From: Chryseobacterium sp. ISL-80
GTDB lineage: Bacteria > Bacillota > Bacilli > Bacillales > Cytobacillaceae
Assembly: GCA_018613055.1 (NCBI GenBank)
Contig: JAGGQZ010000003.1
Span: 186,001-250,000 of the forward strand
Reading direction: 5' to 3'
Length of the DNA: 64,000 nt
How positions within the stretch are numbered: the stretch's first letter is position 1; the number at the start of each line of letters is the position of its first letter. Under the pieces are notes generated by a model. The model searched no databases. It was given only the letters and a program-made list of their open reading frames with translations, and was not told the origin of the DNA. Shown one piece after another: positions 30,063 to 38,063 of the stretch. A program made the translations under genes and the position numbers.

Positions 30063-31166
30063 TTAAATCAGGGACCTTCTCAGCATCACATGAACCCCTT
30101 TAGGTACATATGCCGCAATTTTTGCTCCAGCGTCATTGACTGTCACCCAGCCCAGCCCTGAAAAAACGACATCCGTTTTTGCTTCCTTAATCGTAAACTC
30201 ATGGCGGACAAGTTCAGGGAATTCATCCATCTGCTCACGCCTTGGAGGAGTCAGTAATTCACCCGCATGATTCCTATACAGCTCATCCGCATTTTCCAGC
30301 TTTGTACGATGGATATTGATTTCATTCGGTACATAGCAGGAGAAAGACCTTTTGCCTCCAGCCAGATAATCAAACCGTGCCAGGCCGCCGAAAAATAATG
30401 TCTGTTGTTCGTTCAACTGGTACACCTTTGGCTTGATCTCTTTTTTCGGCGTAATGTATTTCAAATCACGCTTATCCACATAATGCGCCATCTGGTGATG
30501 GTTGATGATTCCCGGAGTATCGACGATCGCTTTGCCGTCCTCAAGCGGGATTTCGATCATATCAAGCGTTGTGCCCGGGAAATGTGAAGTAGTGATAACA
30601 TCCCCTTCACCTGTCACTTCCTTGATGATTCGATTTATAAAAGTTGATTTCCCTACATTTGTGCAGCCTACAATATAGACATCTTTGCCATTCCGATATT
30701 CATCTATTGCCGCTGCAGCTTCCCTGATGTTATACCCTCTTGCCGCACTTACAAGAAAGACATCGATCGGATTCAGCCCAAGTTCCCTGGATTCCTTCTT
30801 CATCCAGTCAATCAGCTTACGCTGCTTGACCGATTTAGGCACCAGGTCAGCTTTATTTCCAATCAATAATACCGGGTTCTTCCCCGCGAATCTCTGGATT
30901 CCAGGAAGCCAGCTGCCATTGAAATCGAAAATATCGACGATCTTCACAATCAGGGCATCCCTGCTCCCTAGTTCATTCAATATTTTCAAGAAGTCATCAT
31001 CGGTAAGACTTACATCCTGGATTTCATTATAGTTTTTCAGGCGGAAACATCTCTGGCAGACGATAGCCTCTTTTTCCAATGACGAAACAGGGGCATACCC
31101 TAGTTCTTCAGGATTTTCAGTTTGGATTTTCACACCACAGCCTGTACAGATTACTTGTTCACTCAA
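30063..31166 (-). CDS. yqeH: Ribosome biogenesis GTPase YqeH
   Basis: 367-residue circularly permuted GTPase needed for 30S assembly. An N-terminal four-cysteine zinc finger (CTGCG...CQRCF) precedes the G domain, in which G4 (NKADLVPKS) comes before G1 (GCTNVGKSTFI) and G3 (DTPGII). A C-terminal RNA-binding domain follows. Start is TTG 31166 with GGGAGG 7 nt upstream. It lies 3 nt after yqeG. Confidence 0.97.
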   Translation of the reverse strand: MSEQVICTGCGVKIQTENPEELGYAPVSSLEKEAIVCQRCFRLKNYNEIQDVSLTDDDFLKILNELGSRDALIVKIVDIFDFNGSWLPGIQRFAGKNPVLLIGNKADLVPKSVKQRKLIDWMKKESRELGLNPIDVFLVSAARGYNIREAAAAIDEYRNGKDVYIVGCTNVGKSTFINRIIKEVTGEGDVITTSHFPGTTLDMIEIPLEDGKAIVDTPGIINHHQMAHYVDKRDLKYITPKKEIKPKVYQLNEQQTLFFGGLARFDYLAGGKRSFSCYVPNEINIHRTKLENADELYRNHAGELLTPPRREQMDEFPELVRHEFTIKEAKTDVVFSGLGWVTVNDAGAKIAAYVPKGVHVMLRRSLI

Positions 31167-31169
31167 ATC

Positions 31170-31685
31170 TTAGTCCTCCCAATTCAGCTTTCCTTGCTTC
31201 TTGAACCAATTCAAAATCCTTCTTTCCACTTTCCTGTTGAATCGAGTCACAAACCCATCTGTCTGGGCAACCGGAACAACGAGAATGGTGTGGAATCCGC
31301 TTCTATTGCCGCCAAGTACATCTGTCAGCAGCTGGTCGCCAATCACGACGGTTTCTTCTTTACGCAAGCCCATTTGCTTCAAAGCCTTATTGAACGCCCT
31401 GGTCATTGGCTTTCTCGCTTGAAAAATAAATGGGATTTGAAGCGGATCAGAGAATGCTCTTACTCTTTTCTCATTATTATTTGAAACAATCGTTATGAGT
31501 ATTTCATTTCTTCTCATATTATCAAACCACTCGATCAGCTTTGGGGTAGCAGTCGGCCGATCCCATTCAACGAGGGTATTGTCCAAATCCGTTATGATTC
31601 CCTTGACTCCTTTTTCCTTCAGGCTATCAGGGTCGATTTCGAATATATTTTTCACATGCTGGTCAGGCAAAAAATGCTTTAGCAA
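31170..31685 (-). CDS. yqeG: HAD-IIIA family phosphatase YqeG
   Basis: 171-residue HAD hydrolase: motif I GIITDLDNTLVEWD, motif II ITIVSNNNEKRV, motif III KPMTRAFNKAL, motif IV VVIGDQLLTDVLGGNRSG. A role as phosphatidylglycerophosphatase-like enzyme has been suggested for relatives; the substrate here is not known. Start is TTG 31685 with GAGGTG 8 nt upstream. It is the first gene of the operon under the promoter at 31729-31757. Confidence 0.92.
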   Translation of the reverse strand: MLKHFLPDQHVKNIFEIDPDSLKEKGVKGIITDLDNTLVEWDRPTATPKLIEWFDNMRRNEILITIVSNNNEKRVRAFSDPLQIPFIFQARKPMTRAFNKALKQMGLRKEETVVIGDQLLTDVLGGNRSGFHTILVVPVAQTDGFVTRFNRKVERRILNWFKKQGKLNWED

Positions 31686-31728
31686 TTTTATAACACCTCA
31701 TTAATTAAATTCCTATCATACCGTTAAC

Positions 31729-31757
31729 ATCATACCCAATTTTATCCTCGTATTCAA
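31729..31757 (-). promoter_or_regulatory. Sigma-A promoter of the yqeG-yqeM operon
   Basis: Minus strand TTGAAT (31757-31752), 17-nt spacer, TATGAT (31734-31729), 44 nt before the yqeG start. Confidence 0.7.
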
Positions 31758-31895
31758 AACAAACATACAGATCTCACCGAATTAACAGCCGGTTCCTGAT
31801 AAAGATTGACAAAAACAACCGATTTTCTGCTTTATGCGATAAATTTTCGAAGAATTACAAAAAACTTTTCGACAAAATCCAGCTATTTCCAACCC

Positions 31896-31994
31896 TGTGG
31901 ATAACCTTATGCACAATATACACATTGATTCTATTACAAATTTCCCATTTATAAACAATTTAATCACAGGTTATCCACTGCTATTTGTGGATAA
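31896..31994. promoter_or_regulatory. Three DnaA boxes upstream of sda
   Basis: TGTGGATAA at 31896-31904, TTATCCACT at 31971-31979 and TGTGGATAA at 31986-31994. Two are exact matches to the DnaA box TTATCCACA and one has a single mismatch. They lie 120-215 nt before sda. In B. subtilis DnaA activates sda from its promoter region, linking replication initiation to the block on sporulation. The rest of the yqeG-sda gap (31758-31895) is AT-rich with no gene. Confidence 0.88.
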
Positions 31995-32003
31995 TTAGAA
32001 CAG

Positions 32004-32032
32004 TTGTTCTGAATGTTTCTATCTGCTAGAGT
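32004..32032 (+). promoter_or_regulatory. Possible sda promoter overlapping a LexA-like palindrome
   Basis: TTGTTC - 17 nt - TAGAGT could be a weak sigma-A promoter. Its -35 box overlaps GAAC-AGTT-GTTC (31998-32009), close to the Gram-positive LexA box core GAAC-N4-GTTC. Both assignments are weak; the -35 box matches only half of the consensus. Confidence 0.35.
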
Positions 32033-32112
32033 AAGGGTAGAAACGAAACAACTTACAATTATATGCAATTAAAATCTGATTTAGAAGATCCTTTTGGGGG
32101 TGAATGACTGAA

Positions 32113-32253
32113 ATGCGCAAGCTATCGGACGAGCTGTTGATCGAATCCTATTTCAAAGCAAGAGAACTGAACCTTAGCTATGAGTTTATTCGTTTGATTG
32201 AAACGGAAATCCACCGGCGGTCATTATCTAACCGAATCAAAGTCTCTTCCTGA
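32113..32253 (+). CDS. sda: Sporulation inhibitor Sda
   Basis: 46-residue helical hairpin protein that binds histidine kinase KinA and blocks the sporulation phosphorelay when replication is perturbed. The N-terminus [20 protein letters not shown] and the C-terminal SVSS-like end (KVSS) match B. subtilis Sda closely, with the same length. ATG 32113 has GGGGGTG 10 nt upstream; an upstream in-frame ATG at 32104 directly abuts the binding site. The DnaA boxes and a dedicated terminator complete the gene. Confidence 0.95.
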   Translation: MRKLSDELLIESYFKARELNLSYEFIRLIETEIHRRSLSNRIKVSS

Positions 32254-32254
32254 C

Positions 32255-32278
32255 AGCCCCAAAAGGGCTCTTTTTTTT
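32255..32278 (+). terminator. Terminator of sda
   Basis: AGCCC-CAAAA-GGGCT followed by CTTTTTTTT, starting one base after the sda stop codon. Confidence 0.9.
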
Positions 32279-32341
32279 GCTTAGTTTGGCATAGATGCAT
32301 AAACAAAATGAAAGACACAGATTAAACCTGTGCCTCGCTGG

Positions 32342-33130
32342 TTATCCTTGTCCATTCCTTGTACCGATTCTCTCGCCATATTTAATAGGATATGGCGCTG
32401 TGATGTTCGGCAGAAGATTCACTGTACCTTTTTCAAACAGAAGCACAACAGTCGAGCCGAAAGTAAAGTACGCCATTTGCTCGCCTTTTTCAAGGCTCGT
32501 TCCGGCGTGTGTGGTTTCAATCGAGTTAACGAACATGGCGCCAACCTTTATAACGGCCATCATGCCTGAATCATGCCTGATTTCAGTTATTTTACGGAAG
32601 TTCTTTGACAATGGATAATTCCCGTATTTCAACCCCATCTTGTTTACAGGGTAAGACTTCTTTCCCAATGTCCACTGATTGACAACGTTGCCTGCAACAG
32701 GGCTGTGAATTTGGTGGTAATGGCTTGGACTCAGGTAAAAAATCATATAGGTGCCTTGCTCATACCGTGTCATCGCTTCATCGTTACCGAGCATTTCCGA
32801 AATCGAATACACTTTTCCTTTTACTTTAATCGTTTTGTCAGCCTCGATTTCACCTATATCTTCTATCACTGAATCGACAGGACTGACAACTGACAAGGGC
32901 TCTTCATCCACTGTTCTTGATCCTGCTTTCAGGTTCCTGATGAAAAATTGATGCAGGCTCTCATACTCTTCTATCGATTTTTCCATTTCGTCCTGATTGA
33001 TCTTATAGGTTTTGGCAAACGAAGGGACAATGATTTTGCTGCTTTTTGATTTTGCGAATTTATGCAGCATGGCAGAAGTCCATCTCCCATTCGTCAATTC
33101 GATAAGCAAGCGGTATATAGTTTGGAGCAA
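32342..33130 (-). CDS. psd: Phosphatidylserine decarboxylase
   Basis: 262-residue membrane-associated enzyme making phosphatidylethanolamine. The C-terminal FGSTVVLLFEKG holds the GST self-cleavage site that creates the pyruvoyl group. Other conserved parts are SPVDSVIEDIGEI and IFYLSPSHYHQIHSPV. Start is TTG 33130 with GGAGGT 7 nt upstream. It is divergent from pssA, whereas in B. subtilis the two form one operon with a third gene between them. Together they would convert CDP-diacylglycerol to phosphatidylethanolamine. Confidence 0.95.
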   Translation of the reverse strand: MLQTIYRLLIELTNGRWTSAMLHKFAKSKSSKIIVPSFAKTYKINQDEMEKSIEEYESLHQFFIRNLKAGSRTVDEEPLSVVSPVDSVIEDIGEIEADKTIKVKGKVYSISEMLGNDEAMTRYEQGTYMIFYLSPSHYHQIHSPVAGNVVNQWTLGKKSYPVNKMGLKYGNYPLSKNFRKITEIRHDSGMMAVIKVGAMFVNSIETTHAGTSLEKGEQMAYFTFGSTVVLLFEKGTVNLLPNITAPYPIKYGERIGTRNGQG

Positions 33131-33433
33131 TGAACATACCTCCGTTAAAATTATTGGGTTTTTGCTTTCTTTTGTCTTTGATGAATAAAATTAATTAAAA
33201 ATTCCGTGAAATAGCAAAAAGAAATCTTTACGAAAGAGCATAATCAGCTTAGAATTATATATTATTATATAATAACCCAATGTGCTAGTTCCCTTTTCAA
33301 TAAGGCTCTTTCTTTTTGAAACAATCATGAACGAATTGTTCTAAAGGCTCGAAGCAAATTTGAAATTGCCCCCGAATAATTTCGGAAAGCTGAACAATGC
33401 AGAAACTGTCTTCCAGTAAGAGGAGTGAATTAG
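33131..33433. other. Divergent psd-pssA intergenic region
   Basis: No gene was found. It holds an AT-rich palindromic stretch near 33255-33280 (TTATATATTATTATATAATAA) and GAACGAATTGTTC near 33330. No sigma-A or sigma-X promoter matched well enough to call. Confidence 0.55.
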
Positions 33434-33973
33434 ATGTTTCTTCAGGATGTACTAGACTCAACTGTCAAAAAAGTAAAATCCCAGACTGCCAACGTATTGA
33501 CATTGGCTAATCTTTCATTAGGCGGATTCGCAATCATCGTCGGCATGAAAGGCAATTTAAACTTAAGCCTTTTATTGATTTTCATTGCTGCCCTGGCAGA
33601 CCGGTTTGATGGAATGGTTGCCAGAAAGCTTAATATTGAATCTGAACTTGGAAAGCAATTGGATTCCATGAGTGATATTATATCATTCGGTGTTGCTCCT
33701 GCACTATTAATCTATCAGGGAATTTTGTTCGAATTTGGCGCCCCGGGGGCCTTTTTCATTGTTTTTTATATAGGATGCGGCGCATTCCGCCTGGCTAGAT
33801 TCAATATAACCGAGAATAATGGATACTTTACAGGATTGCCGATCACCGCAGCGGGAGTGCTGGCAACGCTTAGTTTCCTGGCCATCCCCCATATTCCCCC
33901 GCAATCATTCTTGTTCATTATGTTGTCACTCAGCTTACTGATGATCAGTCCTTTCAAGCTACGAAAAGTATAA
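33434..33973 (+). CDS. pssA: CDP-diacylglycerol--serine O-phosphatidyltransferase
   Basis: 179-residue membrane enzyme. The CDP-alcohol phosphatidyltransferase motif is complete: DRFDG, then AR eight residues before GKQLD and SMSD (D-x2-DG-x2-AR-x8-G-x3-D-x3-D). It has several hydrophobic segments and makes phosphatidylserine from CDP-diacylglycerol and serine, feeding Psd. GAGGAGTG precedes the ATG. A strong terminator follows. Confidence 0.96.
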   Translation: MFLQDVLDSTVKKVKSQTANVLTLANLSLGGFAIIVGMKGNLNLSLLLIFIAALADRFDGMVARKLNIESELGKQLDSMSDIISFGVAPALLIYQGILFEFGAPGAFFIVFYIGCGAFRLARFNITENNGYFTGLPITAAGVLATLSFLAIPHIPPQSFLFIMLSLSLLMISPFKLRKV

Positions 33974-34007
33974 AACCCAGCCTCAAAAGGGCTGGGTTTT
34001 CGTTTTT
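33972..34007 (+). terminator. Terminator of pssA
   Basis: AAAACCCAGCC / GGCTGGGTTTT stem with 6-nt loop, then CGTTTTT; it overlaps the end of pssA. Confidence 0.9.
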
Positions 34008-34086
34008 CATCAGCACAACTGCCTGATTCGGGCTAAATATACCACCAATTGCATGCTATGTGGCATTTATAGTTTGATACTATCGC

Positions 34087-35865
34087 CTATTCCGTCAAAG
34101 CCATAAATTCCTCTACATCATCCACGCACATGCGAACGGCTTTTTCCCAGAAATCCTTTTTCGTGAGATCGACGTTCAGGTGTTTCTGTGCCAATTCCTC
34201 GACTGTCATCGATGCCGAATCCTTCAAAAGGGCAATATACTTTTCTTCGTATCCATTGCCTTCCTCCAGGGCCATTGCATAAATGCCAAGGGAGAATAAA
34301 TAACCGAAAGTGTATGGGAAGTTATAGAATGGCACTCCAGTTATAAAGAAATGCAGCTTGGACGCCCAGAACAGCGGGTGATACTCTTCGAGTGCCCCAC
34401 CATACGCTTCTTCTTGTGCATTCTTCATCAATTCCCCTAATCTTTCCGGATTGACCACTCCTTGTTTGCGCTCTTCGTAGAACTTGGTTTCAAACAGGAA
34501 CCTCGCATGAATATTCATCAAGAGTGCGACGGAACGCTGGACTTTATCCTCCAATAAACCAAGCTTCTCTTCCTTGGTCTGCGCGTTTTTGACGGAAGCG
34601 TCTGAAACAATCATTTCAGCAAATGTAGAAGCTGTTTCTGCTACATTCATCGCATAATTCCGGTTCAACAGATGCTGATCCCTCATTGCGTAGGTGTGGA
34701 AACCGTGTCCAAGTTCATGTGCCAATGTCGAGACATTGGATGGCGTACCAGAGTAGGTCATGAAGATCCTGGATTGGCTGCTCTCAGGAAAGAAGGTATG
34801 AAAGCCGCCAGGAGCCTTGCCGGGACGATCTTCAGCCTCGATCCAATTATCCTCAAATGCCATTTTCGCGAAATCGGCCATTTCTTTGCCAAATTGCGCA
34901 AAGTTATCGACTATAAAATCAGCTCCCTGCTGATAGGACATTTTCGATTCAGCACTCCCAATTGGCGCATCCAAATCAAACCAGCTCAGCTTTTCAAGTC
35001 CAAGGAGCCCCGCTTTTCGGTTCAGGAACCGGACAAACGGCTCTTTGTTGTCGGAAATAACCTCCCACATAGCATCAAGTGTTTCTTTCTTCATCCTGTT
35101 GATATCAAGCGGCTCCTTCAACACATCCTCCCAGCCCCGCAGCTTATAGACATTGAGACGGAAGCCAGCGAGATGATTGAGTGTCTTTGCGTAAAAATCC
35201 TCTTTCTCTCCCCAGGCTGTTTCCCATGCCGCGAAAACCTCTTTACGGACAGAACGGTCTGCATCTGACATCTTATTCGCTGCCTGGCCGACAGAGAGAC
35301 TTTCCTCCTTATACTGGATTTTCGTATTTCCCACAAAAAGGTCATACATCTGGCCCCAGCCGTGGTAGCCGTCCACACTTAATGCATTTATAGCGGACTC
35401 CTCTTTTTCGGAAAGTTTTTCAGCCGCACGTTCCCGCCGCTCTGTAAGTACAAAACGGAGCTCCTTCAATTGTCCGTCCTGCAAAAGCTCATCCCAAACA
35501 TCCTGAGAAAAGCTGGATAGCTTCTGTTCGAAAATAGTCAGTGCAGTTTGCAATGATGCACTGAGTTCGGTGACTGTTGCCTTCAATTGGCCAGCCTTCT
35601 TATCATCTGTGTTCTGTGCATGCAAACAACTAACAAATGCACCCGCCTGCCTTACTTTCTTCGCTGCTCCATCAAACAGATTTACGAGATTTGCCAGCCT
35701 TGAACTCTCGCTTGACTGATCTGCTGGCTCCCAGACCTCAACTTCCTTTTTAAACTTTTCGATTTGCTCGCCTGCTGCCTTTAGATGGTTTGCAAATTCC
35801 TGAGAACTGCTTCCCCCTTTAAAAAACACCTCAAGGTCCCAGACATCAGAATATGTATTTGTCAT
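34087..35865 (-). CDS. M3 family oligoendopeptidase (PepF-like)
   Basis: 592-residue cytosolic zinc metallopeptidase. The HEXXH active site is in STLAHELGHGFHTYA, with the third metal ligand expected in AETASTFAEMIV. The length and the VNPERLGELMKNAQEEAYGG region fit the oligoendopeptidase F group that degrades short peptides. Single gene, with GGGGG before the ATG and a TATAAT box at about 70 nt upstream. Precise substrate range is not predictable. Confidence 0.9.
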   Translation of the reverse strand: MTNTYSDVWDLEVFFKGGSSSQEFANHLKAAGEQIEKFKKEVEVWEPADQSSESSRLANLVNLFDGAAKKVRQAGAFVSCLHAQNTDDKKAGQLKATVTELSASLQTALTIFEQKLSSFSQDVWDELLQDGQLKELRFVLTERRERAAEKLSEKEESAINALSVDGYHGWGQMYDLFVGNTKIQYKEESLSVGQAANKMSDADRSVRKEVFAAWETAWGEKEDFYAKTLNHLAGFRLNVYKLRGWEDVLKEPLDINRMKKETLDAMWEVISDNKEPFVRFLNRKAGLLGLEKLSWFDLDAPIGSAESKMSYQQGADFIVDNFAQFGKEMADFAKMAFEDNWIEAEDRPGKAPGGFHTFFPESSQSRIFMTYSGTPSNVSTLAHELGHGFHTYAMRDQHLLNRNYAMNVAETASTFAEMIVSDASVKNAQTKEEKLGLLEDKVQRSVALLMNIHARFLFETKFYEERKQGVVNPERLGELMKNAQEEAYGGALEEYHPLFWASKLHFFITGVPFYNFPYTFGYLFSLGIYAMALEEGNGYEEKYIALLKDSASMTVEELAQKHLNVDLTKKDFWEKAVRMCVDDVEEFMALTE

Positions 35866-35980
35866 TTTTATTTCCCCCTTTATGTCTATTTTTTTATTAT
35901 AATGTTATTTTTCTAAAATTTCTATTTTTTCCATTACCTAGTCCCTATTCAAAACGGGCTTCTCCAAGAAAAGACATATT

Positions 35981-36012
35981 AAAAGGTTTATCCCATCCAG
36001 GATAAACCTTTT
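35981..36012 (-). terminator. Terminator of the small YjcZ-like gene
   Basis: AAAAGGTTTATCC / GGATAAACCTTTT stem with 6-nt loop, 7 nt after the stop codon of the 48-residue ORF. Confidence 0.8.
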
Positions 36013-36018
36013 ATCTTT

Positions 36019-36165
36019 TTAACAAGTGAAATACCACCATCCTCCGAAAATAAGGACGATTACCAGCAAGATGATGAAGAGCGCAAACCATGCGCCACCC
36101 CCGCCGTAAAAGCCGGGATATCCTCCATAAGGAACTCCATATGGCGGATAATAACCGTAAGGCAT
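36019..36165 (-). CDS. Small Gly/Tyr-rich YjcZ-like membrane protein
   Basis: 48-residue ORF missed by length filters. A Pro/Gly/Tyr-rich head (MPYGYYPPYG, PYGGYPGFYGGGG) precedes one hydrophobic helix (WFALFIILLVIVLIFGGWW) and a Cys end. GGAGGTTG lies 6 nt before the ATG and a terminator follows. This layout resembles the YjcZ/YtzL-type small sporulation proteins of Bacillus, which are spore or membrane associated. The family assignment is by architecture. Confidence 0.75.
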   Translation of the reverse strand: MPYGYYPPYGVPYGGYPGFYGGGGAWFALFIILLVIVLIFGGWWYFTC

Positions 36166-36351
36166 ACTTTCAACCTCCTTTTCTTTATCCTGTTATCAGG
36201 TTATGGGATTCTGTCCATTTTGGTTTGGGCTCTGGGGGAGCTTCCTGTTAAATTTGCAAATTAATCTGGGATTCGTCGGTGCGTGCACAATTTCTTCACT
36301 CATTTAGTGTAAGATGAAGATAATCATTATTTTCAAGGGGTAATTATTATA

Positions 36352-37023
36352 ATGCCAACAATATTGCTAGTAGATAATGAAATAAGGATGCTTGACTTGC
36401 TTGCTCTTTATCTGGAGCCGGCCGGCCATAAATGCATCAAGAAGACATCCGCCAATGAAGCTATTGAATTCCTCGAGAATCATGGAGCTGACCTTGTTAT
36501 ACTCGATCTCATGATGCCCGAGATGGATGGCTGGGAGGCATGCGGCGTAATTCGGAAACACTGGGACATCCCGATTATCATGCTGAGCGCGAGGAGCGAA
36601 AAACCGGATATCGTCAAAGGTTTAAAAATCGGAGCAGATGACTATATCACCAAGCCTTTTGATGAAGAAGAACTTCTTGCAAGAATCGAAGCATTGCTGA
36701 GAAGACATTCTTCCAAAAGCCAAATGCTTACATTCAAAGGACTTAATCTTAATATGGATTCGTATGAAGTACAACATGACGGTATCCTGATTCCTCTGAC
36801 ACCAAAGGAGTTTTCATTATTAAGCCTTTTTTTGCAAAACAAAAATAAGGTTTTCACAAGGGAACATCTGATTTCAACAATATGGGGATATGGTGTCGCA
36901 ACGGAAGACCGTACGATTGATTCACATGTAAGGAATCTGAGGGACAAGCTTCGCAAAGCTGGATTTGCCGCTGATGAATACCTCGCTACCGTCTGGGGAG
37001 TCGGCTATAAGTGGATTGAATAA
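36352..37023 (+). CDS. OmpR-family response regulator, orphan
   Basis: 223-residue two-component regulator: receiver domain (1-115) with phospho-acceptor Asp52 (VILDLMMPEMDG), Ser/Thr switch in MLSAR and Lys in ITKPF, followed by an OmpR winged-helix domain (about 125-223: LTPKEFSLLSLFLQNKNKVFTREHLI and TIDSHVRNLRDKLRKAG). The usual acidic pair near the N-terminus reads Asp8-Asn9 instead of Asp-Asp, which could alter Mg2+ binding. No histidine kinase gene is adjacent. Target genes unknown; the truncated haemoglobin lies 78 nt downstream on the same strand. Confidence 0.9.
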   Translation: MPTILLVDNEIRMLDLLALYLEPAGHKCIKKTSANEAIEFLENHGADLVILDLMMPEMDGWEACGVIRKHWDIPIIMLSARSEKPDIVKGLKIGADDYITKPFDEEELLARIEALLRRHSSKSQMLTFKGLNLNMDSYEVQHDGILIPLTPKEFSLLSLFLQNKNKVFTREHLISTIWGYGVATEDRTIDSHVRNLRDKLRKAGFAADEYLATVWGVGYKWIE

Positions 37024-37101
37024 GGAAAAAAGTTTCATTCATATTCTTATGGATAAAAAGAGATAATAAGCAAGTCATTCTCAAAAGGGAGGAATATTTG
37101 A

Positions 37102-37458
37102 ATGGAAACTTTATACGACCGCCTTGGAGGACAAGATGCAATTACGAAAGTTGTTGATGTTTTTTACGAAAAGGTGCTTGCTGATGAAACGGTCAACCAG
37201 TTTTTCAAGGAAACAGACATGGAAAAACAGCGGCGTCACCAGTCTTTATTCATCAGCTGGGCATTGGGAGGACCGAACCAGTATTCCGGAAGAAGCATGG
37301 AGCTGGCGCACAAAGGCATGAACCTTAATGATGAACATTTTGGCGCGATCGCCAATCACCTTGCAGAAAGCCTAAGGGAATTCAATGTCTCGGAACAAGA
37401 TATCGATGGGGTTCTCACAAAACTGACAGAAATGAAAAATGACATCCTTTATAAATAG
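37102..37458 (+). CDS. Group I truncated haemoglobin
   Basis: 118-residue 2-on-2 globin: LYDRLGGQDAITKVVDVFYEKVL with Tyr22 at the B10 position, Phe-Phe at the CD turn (NQFFKETD) and the proximal His70 in MELAHKGMNL. The GGPNQYSGRSM segment is typical of group I (N-type) proteins, implicated in NO or O2 chemistry. GGGAGG precedes the ATG. Downstream of the response regulator; co-regulation is possible. Confidence 0.92.
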   Translation: METLYDRLGGQDAITKVVDVFYEKVLADETVNQFFKETDMEKQRRHQSLFISWALGGPNQYSGRSMELAHKGMNLNDEHFGAIANHLAESLREFNVSEQDIDGVLTKLTEMKNDILYK

Positions 37459-37493
37459 AAAAAGAGAAGGGATGCCCCTTCTCTTTTTCTATT
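37454..37493. terminator. Bidirectional terminator carrying both stop codons
   Basis: Perfect 18-bp stem, starting AATAGAAAAAGAG, with 4-nt loop ATGC, T-rich on both sides. The TAG stop codons of the globin gene (37456-37458) and of the convergent DUF1641 gene (37489-37491) lie inside the two arms. Confidence 0.92.
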
Positions 37494-38049
37494 TATTCAA
37501 TTGCTTTGGCAGGTTTTGCAGGAAGGAGATCATCAGGGTCATGCCTTCCCTTGTTTCTTTCTGCGTGACAGCCTTCATCAGCTGCATGGAGGATAGAGGC
37601 TCTTTATCTTTTGTTTCCTCCTGAGCATGATGGAATGCAGTCAGCATACCGTCAACGAGGTCGATGGCACCAAGCTGGATGAAGGAATCTGCTAGTTCTA
37701 CACCTTTGATTGCCTTCTCAACCATATCGGTTACCATTGGCCCTGTCATCGCTCCCTTCATGGCAGCAGCCATATCCGCAAGCTGCATAAGCGATTTCAG
37801 GACACCTGTTTCTTCCATGCGTTTTACTTCCATTAAAGTCCGCTCGAGGTTCTCGGCTACTTCAGGCAGTGCCTTTAAAAGTGAGAGCGTTTCAGGCTGA
37901 AGCAGATCATCGGCCATCTCGACCATCTTGACACCTGTTTCGCCAATGGTCGAGACCATTTCCCCGGTTACTGCATTCATGGCTGCATCCGTAAAGCCGA
38001 CGAGCTTATGTTGTTCGTTTTTTTGTACTTGAGGTGTTTCTGTAGCCAT
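37489..38049 (-). CDS. DUF1641 family protein
   Basis: 186-residue helical protein rich in Met, Leu and Glu, with internal repeats of the type LMQLADMAAAMKGAMTGPMVTDMVEKAIKGVELADSF. DUF1641 proteins are often encoded next to oxidoreductases such as sulfide:quinone or formate dehydrogenase genes. Here it lies 14 nt downstream of the sqr-like gene and is probably co-transcribed. The ATG at 38049 has GGGGTGG 5 nt upstream. Function unknown; an accessory or interaction role for the oxidoreductase is an inference. Confidence 0.85.
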   Translation of the reverse strand: MATETPQVQKNEQHKLVGFTDAAMNAVTGEMVSTIGETGVKMVEMADDLLQPETLSLLKALPEVAENLERTLMEVKRMEETGVLKSLMQLADMAAAMKGAMTGPMVTDMVEKAIKGVELADSFIQLGAIDLVDGMLTAFHHAQEETKDKEPLSSMQLMKAVTQKETREGMTLMISFLQNLPKQLNK

Positions 38050-38063
38050 CTCAACCACCCCTT

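Noticed and set aside
33131-33433. Sigma-X or sigma-W promoter for pssA (TGAAAC seen near 33319)
   Set aside because: No CGTA or CGAC element at 16-17 nt downstream of the TGAAAC.
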